Shown here piece after piece: positions 15,534-23,690 of a stretch of DNA of 64,000 nucleotides. Each line of letters begins with the position of its first letter. Position 1 is the first letter of the stretch. The DNA lies in the NCBI RefSeq assembly GCF_013386165.1, contig NZ_JACAOS010000016.1, forward strand, positions 584,056-648,055, in the 5' to 3' direction. The notes under the pieces were generated by a model. It was not told where the DNA came from. It worked only from the letters and a program-made list of their open reading frames with translations, and did not search any database. This stretch comes from Pseudomonas gingeri. GTDB taxonomy: Bacteria; Pseudomonadota; Gammaproteobacteria; Pseudomonadales; Pseudomonadaceae. The position numbers and the translations under genes were made by a program.

Positions 15534-18071
15534 ATGACCGCAACCCCTTCCCTGGAACTGCTCGCGCCCCTGTCCGGGGTGCTGATCGAGTTGGATCAGG
15601 TGCCTGATCCGGTGTTCTCCAGTCGCATGATCGGCGATGGCTTGTGCATCGACCCGACGTCTTCGCTGCTCTGCGCACCGTTGGCCGGGGTGGTGAGCAA
15701 TCTCCAGGCCAGCGGCCATGCCATCAGTATTACCGACGATCACGGCGTGCAGGTGCTGATGCATATCGGCCTGGACACCGTGCAGCTTCAGGGCAAGGGC
15801 TTCACCGCCCTGGTCCGCGAGGGGGAGCGGGTGGCGGCCGGGCAGGCGTTGATCGAGTTCGATGTCGACTACATCGCCTTGCACGCCCGTAGCCTGTTGA
15901 CCCTGGTGTTGGTGGTCAGTGGCGAGACCTTCACCCGGCTGGCTCCGGCCAGTGGCTTGATTGACAGTGGCGCGCCATTACTGCGGATCGAACCCAACGC
16001 TTCAGCGGTGGCGGCCGTGGTGGAAGAGGAAGGCGAGGCCTTGTTCTCCGCGCCCGTGACCTTGCCCAACGCCAACGGTCTGCACGCCCGTCCGGCGGCG
16101 GTGCTGGCCCAGGCGGCCAAGGGTTTTGCCGCGAGCATTGTGCTGCATCGACGCCAGGACAGTGCGAACGCCAAGTCCCTGGTGGCGATCATGGCTTTGC
16201 AGACAGTGCGTGGCGATGTGTTGCAGGTCAGCGCGGTGGGCGAGGATGCCCAGGCTGCCATCGACGCGTTGATGGTACTGCTGGCCGACGGTTGTGGTGA
16301 GGCGGTCGAGCCTGCGGCGCTGATCGATGTACCTGAAGTGGTCGAGGCGTCTTCGCCGAGCTTGTTGCGCGGTGTCTGTGCCTCGCCGGGATCGGCGTTC
16401 GGTCGGGTGGTGCAGGTGGCCGAACAGCGCTTGGATGTTCCGGAGTCCGGTTCCGATGAGCCCCATGAGCGCGCATCGCTCGAACGGGCTCTGGAGCAAG
16501 CGACCTTGGACTTGCAGCGGCTGCGGGACAACGCCGAGGGCAGCGCCCAGGCGCAGATTTTCCGTGCGCATCAGGAATTGCTGGAGGACCCGAGTCTGCT
16601 GGAGCAGGCCCAGGTGTTGCTGGCCCAGGGTAAAAGCGCGGGGTTCGCCTGGCGCCAGGTCACCGAGGACACCTGCGCCTTGTTCGAGCGCCTGGGCAGC
16701 AGCTTGCTGGCCGAGCGTGCGCTGGACTTGAAGGATGTCGGCCAGCGGGTATTGCGGCTGATTCTCGGGGTCCAGGAACGGGTCACCGAACTGCCGGACG
16801 ATGCGATCCTGATTGCCGAACAACTGACCCCGTCGCAAACCGCCGGGCTCGATACCCGCAAGGTCCTCGGATTTGCCACCGTCGGGGGGGGGGCGACCAG
16901 CCATGTCGCCATCCTGGCCCGGGCGTTTGGTCTGCCGGCCCTCTGCGGCTTGCCCGCTGAGGTGCTGAAGGTTCCTGCCGGCACCCAGGTGCTGCTCGAT
17001 GCCGACCTCGGGCGCCTGCACCTGATGCCGGAGGAGGCTGATGTGCAGCGCTTGCTGGTCAAGCGCCAGGAACAACGCCAGCGTCGCCAGCGCGAGACGG
17101 AACAGGCATCCGAGGCGGCACGCACCCGTGACGGTCATCAGGTCGAGGTGACCGCCAACGTCGCGTCCTTGCAAGAAGTGGAGCAGTCGTTGACCCTGGG
17201 CGGTGAAGGGGTCGGCTTGCTGCGTTCCGAGTTTCTCTATCTGGAGCGCCAGAGCGCGCCGAGTGTCGAAGAGCAGGCGGCGACCTATTCGGCCATCGCA
17301 CGCGCCCTGGGACCGCAGCGCAACCTGGTGGTCCGCACCCTCGATGTCGGTGGCGACAAACCCCTGGCCTATGTGCCGATGGACACCGAAGCCAACCCGT
17401 TTCTCGGCATGCGCGGGATTCGCCTGTGCCTGCAACGTCCGGAACTGCTACGCCAGCAACTGCGGGCGATTCTCGCCTGCGCCGGGCTGACGCAACTGCA
17501 CATCATGCTGCCGATGATCACTCAACTGTCCGAGTTGCGGCAGGCGCGGCAGTTTCTTGAAGATGAAGCCTTGGCGCTGGGGCTCAAGGCCCTGCCGAAG
17601 CTGGGGATCATGATCGAAGTGCCGGCGGCGGCCCTGATGGCCGACTTGTTCGCCCCCGAGGTGGATTTTTTCTCCATCGGCACCAATGACCTGACCCAGT
17701 ACACCCTGGCCATGGACCGTGATCACCCGAAACTGGCGAGCCAGGCCGACAGCCTGCACCCGGCGGTATTGCGCTTGATCGCCACCACGGTGAAAGCCGC
17801 CCATGCCCATGGCAAGCCGGTCAGCGTGTGTGGTGCATTGGCCTCCGAAGCGCTGGCGGTGCCGGTGTTGCTGGGACTGGGCGTGGATGAACTGTCGGTC
17901 AGCGTGCCGCTGATTCCGGCGATCAAGGCGGTGGTCCGCGAGGTCGAGTTACTGGAGTGCCAGGCGTTGGCGCAACGGATTCTCGCTCTGGAAAACGCCG
18001 GCCAGGTACGTGAAACCTTGCTCGATTATCAACACACCACGGCGCTGCAGCCGCGGGTCCTGGAGAACTGA
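15534..18071 (+). CDS. Fused PTS protein EIIA(Glc)-HPr-EI
   Basis: 845 residues. Three domains in order: EIIA of the glucose type (1-150) with phospho-His77 in VLMHIGLDTV; HPr (about 170-255) with phospho-His184 in NGLHARPAAV; enzyme I (about 275-835) with phospho-His457 in GGGATSHVAILAR and the PEP-binding segment DFFSIGTNDLTQYTLAMDRD. It carries the whole phosphoryl relay from PEP to the EIIBC permease, so the locus needs no general PTS proteins. It has the same architecture as NagF of the Pseudomonas N-acetylglucosamine system. A run of ten G residues (16884-16893) precedes the EI active-site His by three codons. Confidence 0.95.
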   Translation: MTATPSLELLAPLSGVLIELDQVPDPVFSSRMIGDGLCIDPTSSLLCAPLAGVVSNLQASGHAISITDDHGVQVLMHIGLDTVQLQGKGFTALVREGERVAAGQALIEFDVDYIALHARSLLTLVLVVSGETFTRLAPASGLIDSGAPLLRIEPNASAVAAVVEEEGEALFSAPVTLPNANGLHARPAAVLAQAAKGFAASIVLHRRQDSANAKSLVAIMALQTVRGDVLQVSAVGEDAQAAIDALMVLLADGCGEAVEPAALIDVPEVVEASSPSLLRGVCASPGSAFGRVVQVAEQRLDVPESGSDEPHERASLERALEQATLDLQRLRDNAEGSAQAQIFRAHQELLEDPSLLEQAQVLLAQGKSAGFAWRQVTEDTCALFERLGSSLLAERALDLKDVGQRVLRLILGVQERVTELPDDAILIAEQLTPSQTAGLDTRKVLGFATVGGGATSHVAILARAFGLPALCGLPAEVLKVPAGTQVLLDADLGRLHLMPEEADVQRLLVKRQEQRQRRQRETEQASEAARTRDGHQVEVTANVASLQEVEQSLTLGGEGVGLLRSEFLYLERQSAPSVEEQAATYSAIARALGPQRNLVVRTLDVGGDKPLAYVPMDTEANPFLGMRGIRLCLQRPELLRQQLRAILACAGLTQLHIMLPMITQLSELRQARQFLEDEALALGLKALPKLGIMIEVPAAALMADLFAPEVDFFSIGTNDLTQYTLAMDRDHPKLASQADSLHPAVLRLIATTVKAAHAHGKPVSVCGALASEALAVPVLLGLGVDELSVSVPLIPAIKAVVREVELLECQALAQRILALENAGQVRETLLDYQHTTALQPRVLEN

Positions 18072-18073
18072 AC

Positions 18074-18364
18074 ATGTTCGAGAAAATTCAGCGGGCGTTC
18101 TGGAAAGCACTGACCCCGGACCTGGTACCGGATCAAGCAACTACGCCGCTGCCTTCGGCGGAAGTGGCGTTGCAGCCGGAGATTGTCGCGGCCCTGGGCG
18201 GCGAGGCTAATCTCAAGTCCCAGCAGCGGGTGGCACTGACGCGCCTGCGCGTGGCCTTGAATGACAGCACCCGGATCGATCAGCCGGCACTGCGGGCGGC
18301 GGGTGTCGCCGGGGTGATGATATTGGCCGGTGGCGTGACCCATCTGTTGCTGGGGCTGGACTGA
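18074..18364 (+). CDS. EIIB-like protein lacking the phospho-cysteine
   Basis: 96 residues, starting 2 nt after the stop of the fused PTS gene and so surely cotranscribed. Residues 34-95 align with a glucose-family EIIB domain: LGGEANLKSQQRVALTRLRVAL matches the EIIB helix and strand (LGG...C-V-T-R-L-R-L-A-L in the EIIBC permease), but the position of the phosphorylated Cys is Ala54. The C-terminus GVMILAGGVTHLLLG matches the EIIB GxxFxxGxxQIVIG strand. It cannot be phosphorylated on Cys; a regulatory or structural role, perhaps binding the EIIA domain or TreR, is inference. No EIIC is attached. Confidence 0.75.
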   Translation: MFEKIQRAFWKALTPDLVPDQATTPLPSAEVALQPEIVAALGGEANLKSQQRVALTRLRVALNDSTRIDQPALRAAGVAGVMILAGGVTHLLLGLD

Positions 18365-18452
18365 TTTTCTTACGGTTTCGCAACTGCGGGTGTATCGTAT
18401 TCGCCTTTTGCGCGCCCTGGCGCGCGGCTGAATAGGTGAGGTGGTTGCGTTC

Positions 18453-19829
18453 ATGTCCTTTACCCGTCGACAGATACTCGGTGGACTGGCCGGTCTTGCA
18501 GTGGTGGGCGTTGGAGCCGGCGGTGCATCGCGTTACTGGTTGGGGAAAATGGCTGACGCCGAGGCCGGCCACGACTACGAGCTGATTGCCGCGCCCCTGG
18601 ATGTCGAGTTGGTGGCCGGGCATCAAACCCCGGCCTGGGCGTTCGGCCCGTCGGCACCGGGCACCGAATTGCGGGTCCGTCAGGGCGAGTGGTTGCGGGT
18701 ACGTTTTATCAACCACCTGCCGGTGGCCACCACCATTCACTGGCACGGTATCCGCCTGCCGTTGGAAATGGACGGCGTGCCCTACGTGTCGCAATTGCCG
18801 GTGTTGCCCGGCGAGTACTTCGACTACAAGTTCCGCGTTCCGGACGCCGGCAGCTACTGGTATCACCCCCACGTCAACAGCAGTGAAGAATTGGGGCGCG
18901 GCCTGGTCGGCCCATTGATCGTCGAGGAACGTGAACCCACCGGTTTTCAACACGAACGCACCTTGAGCCTGAAAAGCTGGCACGTCGATGAAGAGGGCGC
19001 CTTTGTGCCTTTCAGCATTCCCCGTGAAGCCGCCCGTGGCGGGACGGCGGGGCGCCTGTCGACCGTCAATGGTGTGTCGCAGGCGGTGGTCGACTTGCCG
19101 GCCGGGCAGATCACCCGGGTTCGTTTGCTCAACCTCGACAACACCCTGACCTATCGCCTGAATATCCCTGGGGTCGAGGCGCGGATCTATGCGCTGGATG
19201 GCAACCCGGTCGAACCGCGTCCACTGGGCAAGGAATACTGGCTGGGGCCGGGCATGCGCATCTGCCTGGCGATCAAGGCGCCGCCGGCCGGTGAAGAGCT
19301 GTCCCTGCGCAACGGTCCGGTGCGTCTGGCGACCTTTCGCTCCGTGGCCGCCAGCGACACGCCGGGCGACTGGCCGAAGGCCTTGCCGGCCAATCCGGTG
19401 GCCGAGCCGGACCTGGCGAATGCGCAAAAGCTCAACTTCAATTTCGAATGGGTTGGCTCGGTCTCGGTGAACACCGATAATGACCAGCCTCCCAGCCTCT
19501 GGCAGATCAACGGCAAGGCCTGGGACATCAGCGACAAGACCTGCGCCGACCGGCCCATCGCCAAACTGGTGAAGGGCAAGAGCTATATTTTCGAATTGAA
19601 GAACATGACCCAGTACCAGCACCCGATCCACTTGCACGGCATGAGCTTCAAGGTCATCGCCTCGAACCGCAAGACGATTACTCCGTATTTCACCGACACC
19701 TACCTGCTGGGCAAGAACGAGCGGGCGCGGGTGGCGTTGGTTGCGGATAACCCGGGGGTGTGGATGTTCCATTGCCATGTGATCGACCATATGGAAACCG
19801 GCCTGATGGCCGCTATCGAGGTGGCCTGA
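18453..19829 (+). CDS. Tat-exported multicopper oxidase
   Basis: 458 residues from ATG 18453. Twin-arginine signal (SFTRRQILGGLAGLAVVGVG). Three cupredoxin domains with all four copper motifs: HWHG (96-99), YHPH (137-140), HPIHLHG and HCHVIDHMETGLM near the C-terminus. This is a periplasmic laccase/CopA-like oxidase. Its position directly upstream of tadA, one base overlapping (TGATG), is conserved in Pseudomonas. Unlike CopA or CueO it has no long Met-rich segment, so the physiological substrate is unclear. Confidence 0.9.
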   Translation: MSFTRRQILGGLAGLAVVGVGAGGASRYWLGKMADAEAGHDYELIAAPLDVELVAGHQTPAWAFGPSAPGTELRVRQGEWLRVRFINHLPVATTIHWHGIRLPLEMDGVPYVSQLPVLPGEYFDYKFRVPDAGSYWYHPHVNSSEELGRGLVGPLIVEEREPTGFQHERTLSLKSWHVDEEGAFVPFSIPREAARGGTAGRLSTVNGVSQAVVDLPAGQITRVRLLNLDNTLTYRLNIPGVEARIYALDGNPVEPRPLGKEYWLGPGMRICLAIKAPPAGEELSLRNGPVRLATFRSVAASDTPGDWPKALPANPVAEPDLANAQKLNFNFEWVGSVSVNTDNDQPPSLWQINGKAWDISDKTCADRPIAKLVKGKSYIFELKNMTQYQHPIHLHGMSFKVIASNRKTITPYFTDTYLLGKNERARVALVADNPGVWMFHCHVIDHMETGLMAAIEVA

Positions 19830-20317
19830 TGCGTCAGATACGGCCCGCGCCGATCATCGACCGCAGTCGCGACCAGGACTTCATGCGTGAAGCCCTGCTG
19901 CTGGCCTCCGAGGGGGCGCTGCTGGGGGAGGTGCCGGTGGGCGCGGTGCTGGTGCAGGATGGCGAGATCATCGGGCGCGGCTTCAATTGCCCGATCAGTG
20001 GCAGCGATCCGAGTGCCCATGCCGAAATGGTCGCCATCCGCGCGGCGGCCCAGGCGCTCGACAACTACCGGCTGCCGGGCAGCACGCTGTACGTGACCCT
20101 GGAGCCGTGCAGCATGTGCGCCGGGTTGATCGTGCATTCGCGGATTGCGCGGGTGGTCTATGGCGCGCTGGAACCCAAGGCCGGGATCGTGCAGAGCCAG
20201 GGGCAGTTCTTTACCCAGGGCTTTCTGAATCACCGGGTGTTGTTCGAGGGCGGCGTCCTGGCCGAGGAGTGCGGGGCGATCCTCAGCGAGTTTTTCAAGG
20301 CCCGGCGCGGGCGCTGA
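19829..20317 (+). CDS. tadA: tRNA-specific adenosine(34) deaminase
   Basis: 162 residues from the ATG that overlaps the stop of the oxidase gene, so the two are translationally coupled. Deaminates A34 to inosine in tRNA-Arg(ACG). Zn-dependent cytidine-deaminase fold: HAE at 64-66 (His64 zinc ligand, Glu66 proton shuttle) and PCSMC at 93-97 with Cys94 and Cys97 as the other ligands. The C-terminal FFKARR tail is the usual tRNA-binding end. Essential in most bacteria. Confidence 0.97.
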   Translation: MRQIRPAPIIDRSRDQDFMREALLLASEGALLGEVPVGAVLVQDGEIIGRGFNCPISGSDPSAHAEMVAIRAAAQALDNYRLPGSTLYVTLEPCSMCAGLIVHSRIARVVYGALEPKAGIVQSQGQFFTQGFLNHRVLFEGGVLAEECGAILSEFFKARRGR

Positions 20318-20341
20318 TCACTGTAGATACCGTCTTGCCTG

Positions 20342-20426
20342 TGTGGGAGCTGGCTTGCCAGCGATGAGGCCCTTGAGTCTTGCGCTGCCCTTGCGGGCGC
20401 CATCGCCGGCAAGCCGGCTCCTACAG
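20342..20426. repeat. Inverted REP pair
   Basis: TGTGGGAGCTGGCTTGCCAGCGATG (from 20342; shown core GGAGCTGGCTTGCCAGCGAT) faces GCCATCGCCGGCAAGCCGG-CTCCTACAG ending 20426. It separates the convergent tadA and cmoB genes and is the only candidate transcription barrier there. Confidence 0.85.
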
Positions 20427-20478
20427 GTTCGTGCTTCACCACAGAATATCGTTGGGATCCGGGTTCCGGCAGGGGCAT

Positions 20479-21435
20479 CTATTTGCGGGCGACCATCACC
20501 GCCCGCATCGGTGCCGGCAGCCCTTCGATGGTCTTGCTGTGATCCTCGGGATCGAGGAAATCACTCAACGACTGGTACTTCATCCACTCGGTCCCGCGTT
20601 GTTCCTGCACCGTGGTCACACTCACATCGACACAACGCACATCGCTGAACCCGGCGCGCCGCAACCAGCGCTCCAGCGCCGGCACCGACGGCAGGAACCA
20701 GACATTGCGCATCTGCGCATAACGGTCTTCCGGCATCAGCACCTGATGCTCGTCACCTTCGACCACCAGGGTTTCCAGCACCAGTTCGCCGCCCTTGACC
20801 AGGCAGTCCTTGAGCGCCAGCAGATGCTCGATAGGCGAGCGCCGATGGTAGAACACGCCCATGGAAAACACCGTGTCGAAGCCTTCCAGCTCGGCCGGCA
20901 GGTCTTCGAAGGGGAACGGCAGATGCCAGGCCGACGGCTCTGACAAGTAACGCTGTACCGCCTGGAACTGACAGAAGAACAGCCAGTTCGGATCGACGCC
21001 GATCACCGTGTCCGCGCCGGCGCCGAGCATGCGCCACATGTAGTAGCCGTTACCGCAGCCGACATCAAGAATGCGCTTGCCCTTGAGGTCCAGGTGCGGG
21101 GCGACCCGCGACCATTTCCAGTCCGAGCGCCATTCGGTGTCGACATGCACACCGAACAGATCGAACGGGCCTTTGCGCCACGGGCATAACCCCATCAGCG
21201 CCGTGCGCATCTGCGCCCGGGTGGCGTCATCGCAATCGCGGTCCAGGGTCAGGCCGTTCAGCAAGTCGACCTGGGTCGGCTGGATTTTCGGCAGCGCATC
21301 GAGCGCGCTCTGCCAGCGTTCCAGGTCGCCATGACCCTTTTCCATGCGGGTATCGAGTTGCGCTTGCAGGCCTTCGGCCCATTCGGCCAGCGGGGTGTGT
21401 GCCAGACGGCGGGCGAGGGGGGACAGATCAATCAT
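20479..21435 (-). CDS. cmoB: tRNA U34 carboxymethyltransferase
   Basis: 318 residues, standard size. Uses carboxy-S-adenosylmethionine made by CmoA to convert 5-hydroxyuridine-34 to cmo5U in tRNAs reading NNU/NNA/NNG. The Rossmann methyltransferase core carries GKRILDVGCGNGYYMWR near 120-136, and the N-terminal region (WQSALDALP) is the family-specific tRNA-binding part. Its ATG overlaps the cmoA stop by 4 nt (ATGA), so the pair is translationally coupled. Confidence 0.97.
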   Translation of the reverse strand: MIDLSPLARRLAHTPLAEWAEGLQAQLDTRMEKGHGDLERWQSALDALPKIQPTQVDLLNGLTLDRDCDDATRAQMRTALMGLCPWRKGPFDLFGVHVDTEWRSDWKWSRVAPHLDLKGKRILDVGCGNGYYMWRMLGAGADTVIGVDPNWLFFCQFQAVQRYLSEPSAWHLPFPFEDLPAELEGFDTVFSMGVFYHRRSPIEHLLALKDCLVKGGELVLETLVVEGDEHQVLMPEDRYAQMRNVWFLPSVPALERWLRRAGFSDVRCVDVSVTTVQEQRGTEWMKYQSLSDFLDPEDHSKTIEGLPAPMRAVMVARK

Positions 21436-22175
21436 GGCAGGGCAATCAACGAGGCAAAGTTAAGGCATTGGAACCAGGGCACGACTTTCGAGAAACCCGC
21501 CGCCAGCAGGCGTTCGCGGTGTTCTTCGAGGCTATCGGGTTTCATGACGTTTTCGATGGCGCTGCGCTTCTGGGCAATTTCCAGTTCGCTGTAGCCATTG
21601 GCGCGCTTGAAGGCGACGTGCAGATCGGTGAGCAGCGCGTGTTCTTCGGAATCATTGAAACGCAGTTTCTCCGAGAGGATCAGCGCGCCGCCGGGCAGCA
21701 AGGCCTGGCGGATACGTGCGAGCAATGCCTGGCGCTGTTCGGGGGCGATGAACTGCAGGGTGAAGTTCAGCGCCACCACCGAGGCCGGCTGGAATTCCAG
21801 GGCGAGGATATCGCCCTCGATCACTTCCACCGGCAGCAGTTCCTGGAACATCGAGTCCTGGCCGTTGAGGTATTGGCGGCAGCGTTCGACCATGGCTGCG
21901 GAGTTATCCACCGCGATGACCCGGCAACCGTCGCTGCGCACGTGACGGCGCAAGGCCTGGGTCACCGCGCCGAGGGAACTGCCGAGGTCGTAGAGCACAC
22001 TGTCGGGCTGGGCGAACTGCGCGGCCAGCACGCCGAGGTTCTCGACAATGGTCGGATAGCCGGGCACCGAGCGCTTGATCATGTCCGGAAAGACCCGCAC
22101 CACGTCTTCGTTGAAGGCGAAGTCCGGCACTTGGGCCAGGGGCTGGGCGAAAAGGCGATCGGGTTCTTTGCTCAC
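21432..22175 (-). CDS. cmoA: Carboxy-SAM synthase
   Basis: 247 residues with a GTG start at 22175 (MSKEPDRLFAQPL), which restores the usual family N-terminus; the frame continues 14 codons upstream without homology. Makes carboxy-S-adenosyl-L-methionine from SAM and prephenate for CmoB. SAM-binding motif VLYDLGSSLGAVTQALRRH near 60-78 has the family-specific SS in place of GxGxG. First gene of the two-gene operon. Confidence 0.96.
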   Translation of the reverse strand: MSKEPDRLFAQPLAQVPDFAFNEDVVRVFPDMIKRSVPGYPTIVENLGVLAAQFAQPDSVLYDLGSSLGAVTQALRRHVRSDGCRVIAVDNSAAMVERCRQYLNGQDSMFQELLPVEVIEGDILALEFQPASVVALNFTLQFIAPEQRQALLARIRQALLPGGALILSEKLRFNDSEEHALLTDLHVAFKRANGYSELEIAQKRSAIENVMKPDSLEEHRERLLAAGFSKVVPWFQCLNFASLIALP

Positions 22176-22283
22176 GACGGTTCCGGCGGATGCTGAAAAG
22201 GCCGGCATTTTAGCCAAGTTGGCGCCGCGATGCGCGCTTTGTCGGATAAAACGCCGGGCCTTCGGGCCCAGCTCTTGATCTTC

Positions 22284-22385
22284 CTGTAGGAGCGAGCTTG
22301 CTCGCGATGGGCGTCAACGATAACGCGGGAAGCCTGACCCCCCGTGGTGCCTGGTCCACCATCGCGAGCAAGCTCGCTCCTACAG
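22284..22385. repeat. Inverted REP pair (REPIN)
   Basis: CTGTAGGAGCGAGCTTGCTCGCGATGG (22284-22310) faces its exact reverse complement at 22359-22385. It has the same core as the pair at 4168-4244 and lies between cmoA and the YhhN-family gene. Confidence 0.92.
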
Positions 22386-22400
22386 AAGAGCAGGCGGTGT

Positions 22401-23036
22401 TCAGCGCGGCTTCTGGCTGAACGCCGAAGCCGCAATCCCCCACTGTCCCAACCAGTAGGCAATGATGATCAGGTACGGCGCCGCAGCGAACTTGACCACG
22501 AAGCGGTCGATGCCGATCAGGCTGTCGGAGAAAGCAAAGGTCAGGGCACCCGCCGCCGCCAACAGGGCCGAGCGCCTGGGCACGTCGGTGCCCAGGCGGG
22601 CCAGCGCGCGCCAGAGCATGGCGCTGATGGCCAGGGCATATACGGTGACGGGAATCAGCAACTCGCCGAGCCCCTTGGACATCAGGATACCCAGCAACCC
22701 GGCACCGATCAGCAGGGCCAGCAACAAGGGCAGTGGCGCCAGCCGACGGCAGTCGCTCAGGTACGCCTTGAGGTAAGCCAGGTGGGCAACCAGGAACGCG
22801 CCCAAACCGAACACGAACAGATCACCCGGCCAGGCCAGCAGCACATCCCCGAGCAAGGAAAAAATCAGGCCCAGGCTGATCCAGCGCCGATACTCGGACG
22901 GCGGTGCATCGTGCAACCAACCGAGCAGGACCAACACCGGCACCGGCTTGGTCAGCAGGCACAGCATCGGCATCTCGATACTCACGCCGTAGAGGAACGC
23001 GGCAGCCCCCATCAGGGCGAGGATCAGCCAAGGCAT
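22401..23036 (-). CDS. YhhN/TMEM86 family membrane protein (putative lysoplasmalogenase)
   Basis: 211 residues, nearly all hydrophobic, with about eight membrane segments. Family signatures: LTKPVPVLVLL near 30-40, FSLLGDVLLAWPGD near 60-75 and FAFSDSLIGIDRF near 167-180, holding the conserved Asp residues thought to be catalytic. Human TMEM86B hydrolyses lysoplasmalogens; the bacterial substrate is uncertain because most Pseudomonas lack plasmalogens. It follows the chagasin-like gene by 1 nt on the same strand, so they form an operon. Confidence 0.85.
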   Translation of the reverse strand: MPWLILALMGAAAFLYGVSIEMPMLCLLTKPVPVLVLLGWLHDAPPSEYRRWISLGLIFSLLGDVLLAWPGDLFVFGLGAFLVAHLAYLKAYLSDCRRLAPLPLLLALLIGAGLLGILMSKGLGELLIPVTVYALAISAMLWRALARLGTDVPRRSALLAAAGALTFAFSDSLIGIDRFVVKFAAAPYLIIIAYWLGQWGIAASAFSQKPR

Positions 23037-23037
23037 C

Positions 23038-23430
23038 TCAGTTCACCGTGATCGGGCAGTCGAAGCTTTCTGCCGGCGCGGCTTCCGGTTCCCAGGGTTG
23101 CTGGTAGGTCAGGCGCAAACGCCCGGTGCCGGCGGCGAAGGCCTGGAAGCGCCAGGTCGATTGACCGCCGCTGCCGACCAGGCCGTTGTCATCCGGGTTG
23201 TGGTAGACCTCCGGACCGAGGCTTTTCAGCACGCCGCCCGCCGAGTCCTGGATGGCCCAGCGGTAGCCGGTGGTGGGGTTGCTGGGCAGGCTGAGGATCA
23301 TGTTCTGCCCGGTCTTGAGTTGCATCGGGCAGTCACTTTGTTTTTCCAGCGTCACATTCTGGCGCGGTTGCTGGGCACAGGCGGCGAGCATGGCGAGGCT
23401 TAACGGCAGCAGCAGGCGAGTCGGGGTCAT
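23038..23430 (-). CDS. Chagasin-like protease inhibitor (I42) lipoprotein
   Basis: 130 residues from ATG 23430; the frame runs further upstream but the lipoprotein signal begins here. Lipobox LAAC gives a lipidated Cys18. The mature part has the three I42 inhibitor loops: NPTTGYRW near 67-74, a Gly-rich GSGG loop near 99, and the third-loop QQPWEP near 118-123 where RPW is usual. I42 proteins block papain-like cysteine proteases; in this location it would sit in the periplasm or on the outer membrane. The protease partner is not in the window. Confidence 0.85.
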   Translation of the reverse strand: MTPTRLLLPLSLAMLAACAQQPRQNVTLEKQSDCPMQLKTGQNMILSLPSNPTTGYRWAIQDSAGGVLKSLGPEVYHNPDDNGLVGSGGQSTWRFQAFAAGTGRLRLTYQQPWEPEAAPAESFDCPITVN

Positions 23431-23547
23431 AGTGTCTCCAGTTATTACAACGATGACCGAGCATAACCTGTGGAGCTGGACTTGCACCAATGCGGGGATT
23501 GGAGGGGAGGGGGTGTCTTGATTCGTCATTGCGATCAACGCGGTCCT

Positions 23548-23638
23548 TGTGGGAGCTGGCTTGCCAGCGATTGCGGTTCATCAGGCGACAAAAAATGTCG
23601 ACGGTTAGATCGCAATCGCCGGCAAGCCAGCTCCCACA
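23548..23638. repeat. Inverted REP pair
   Basis: TGTGGGAGCTGGCTTGCCAGCGATTGCG-type unit at 23548-23575 faces the reverse-complement unit at 23611-23638, around a spacer that itself contains GGCGAC...GTCGAC. It lies between lon and the chagasin-like gene. Confidence 0.88.
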
Positions 23639-23690
23639 GGTCCGGGCATGGGCGTTAACTGGCGCTGTGCCTGGATGCAGATGGTGGCGT

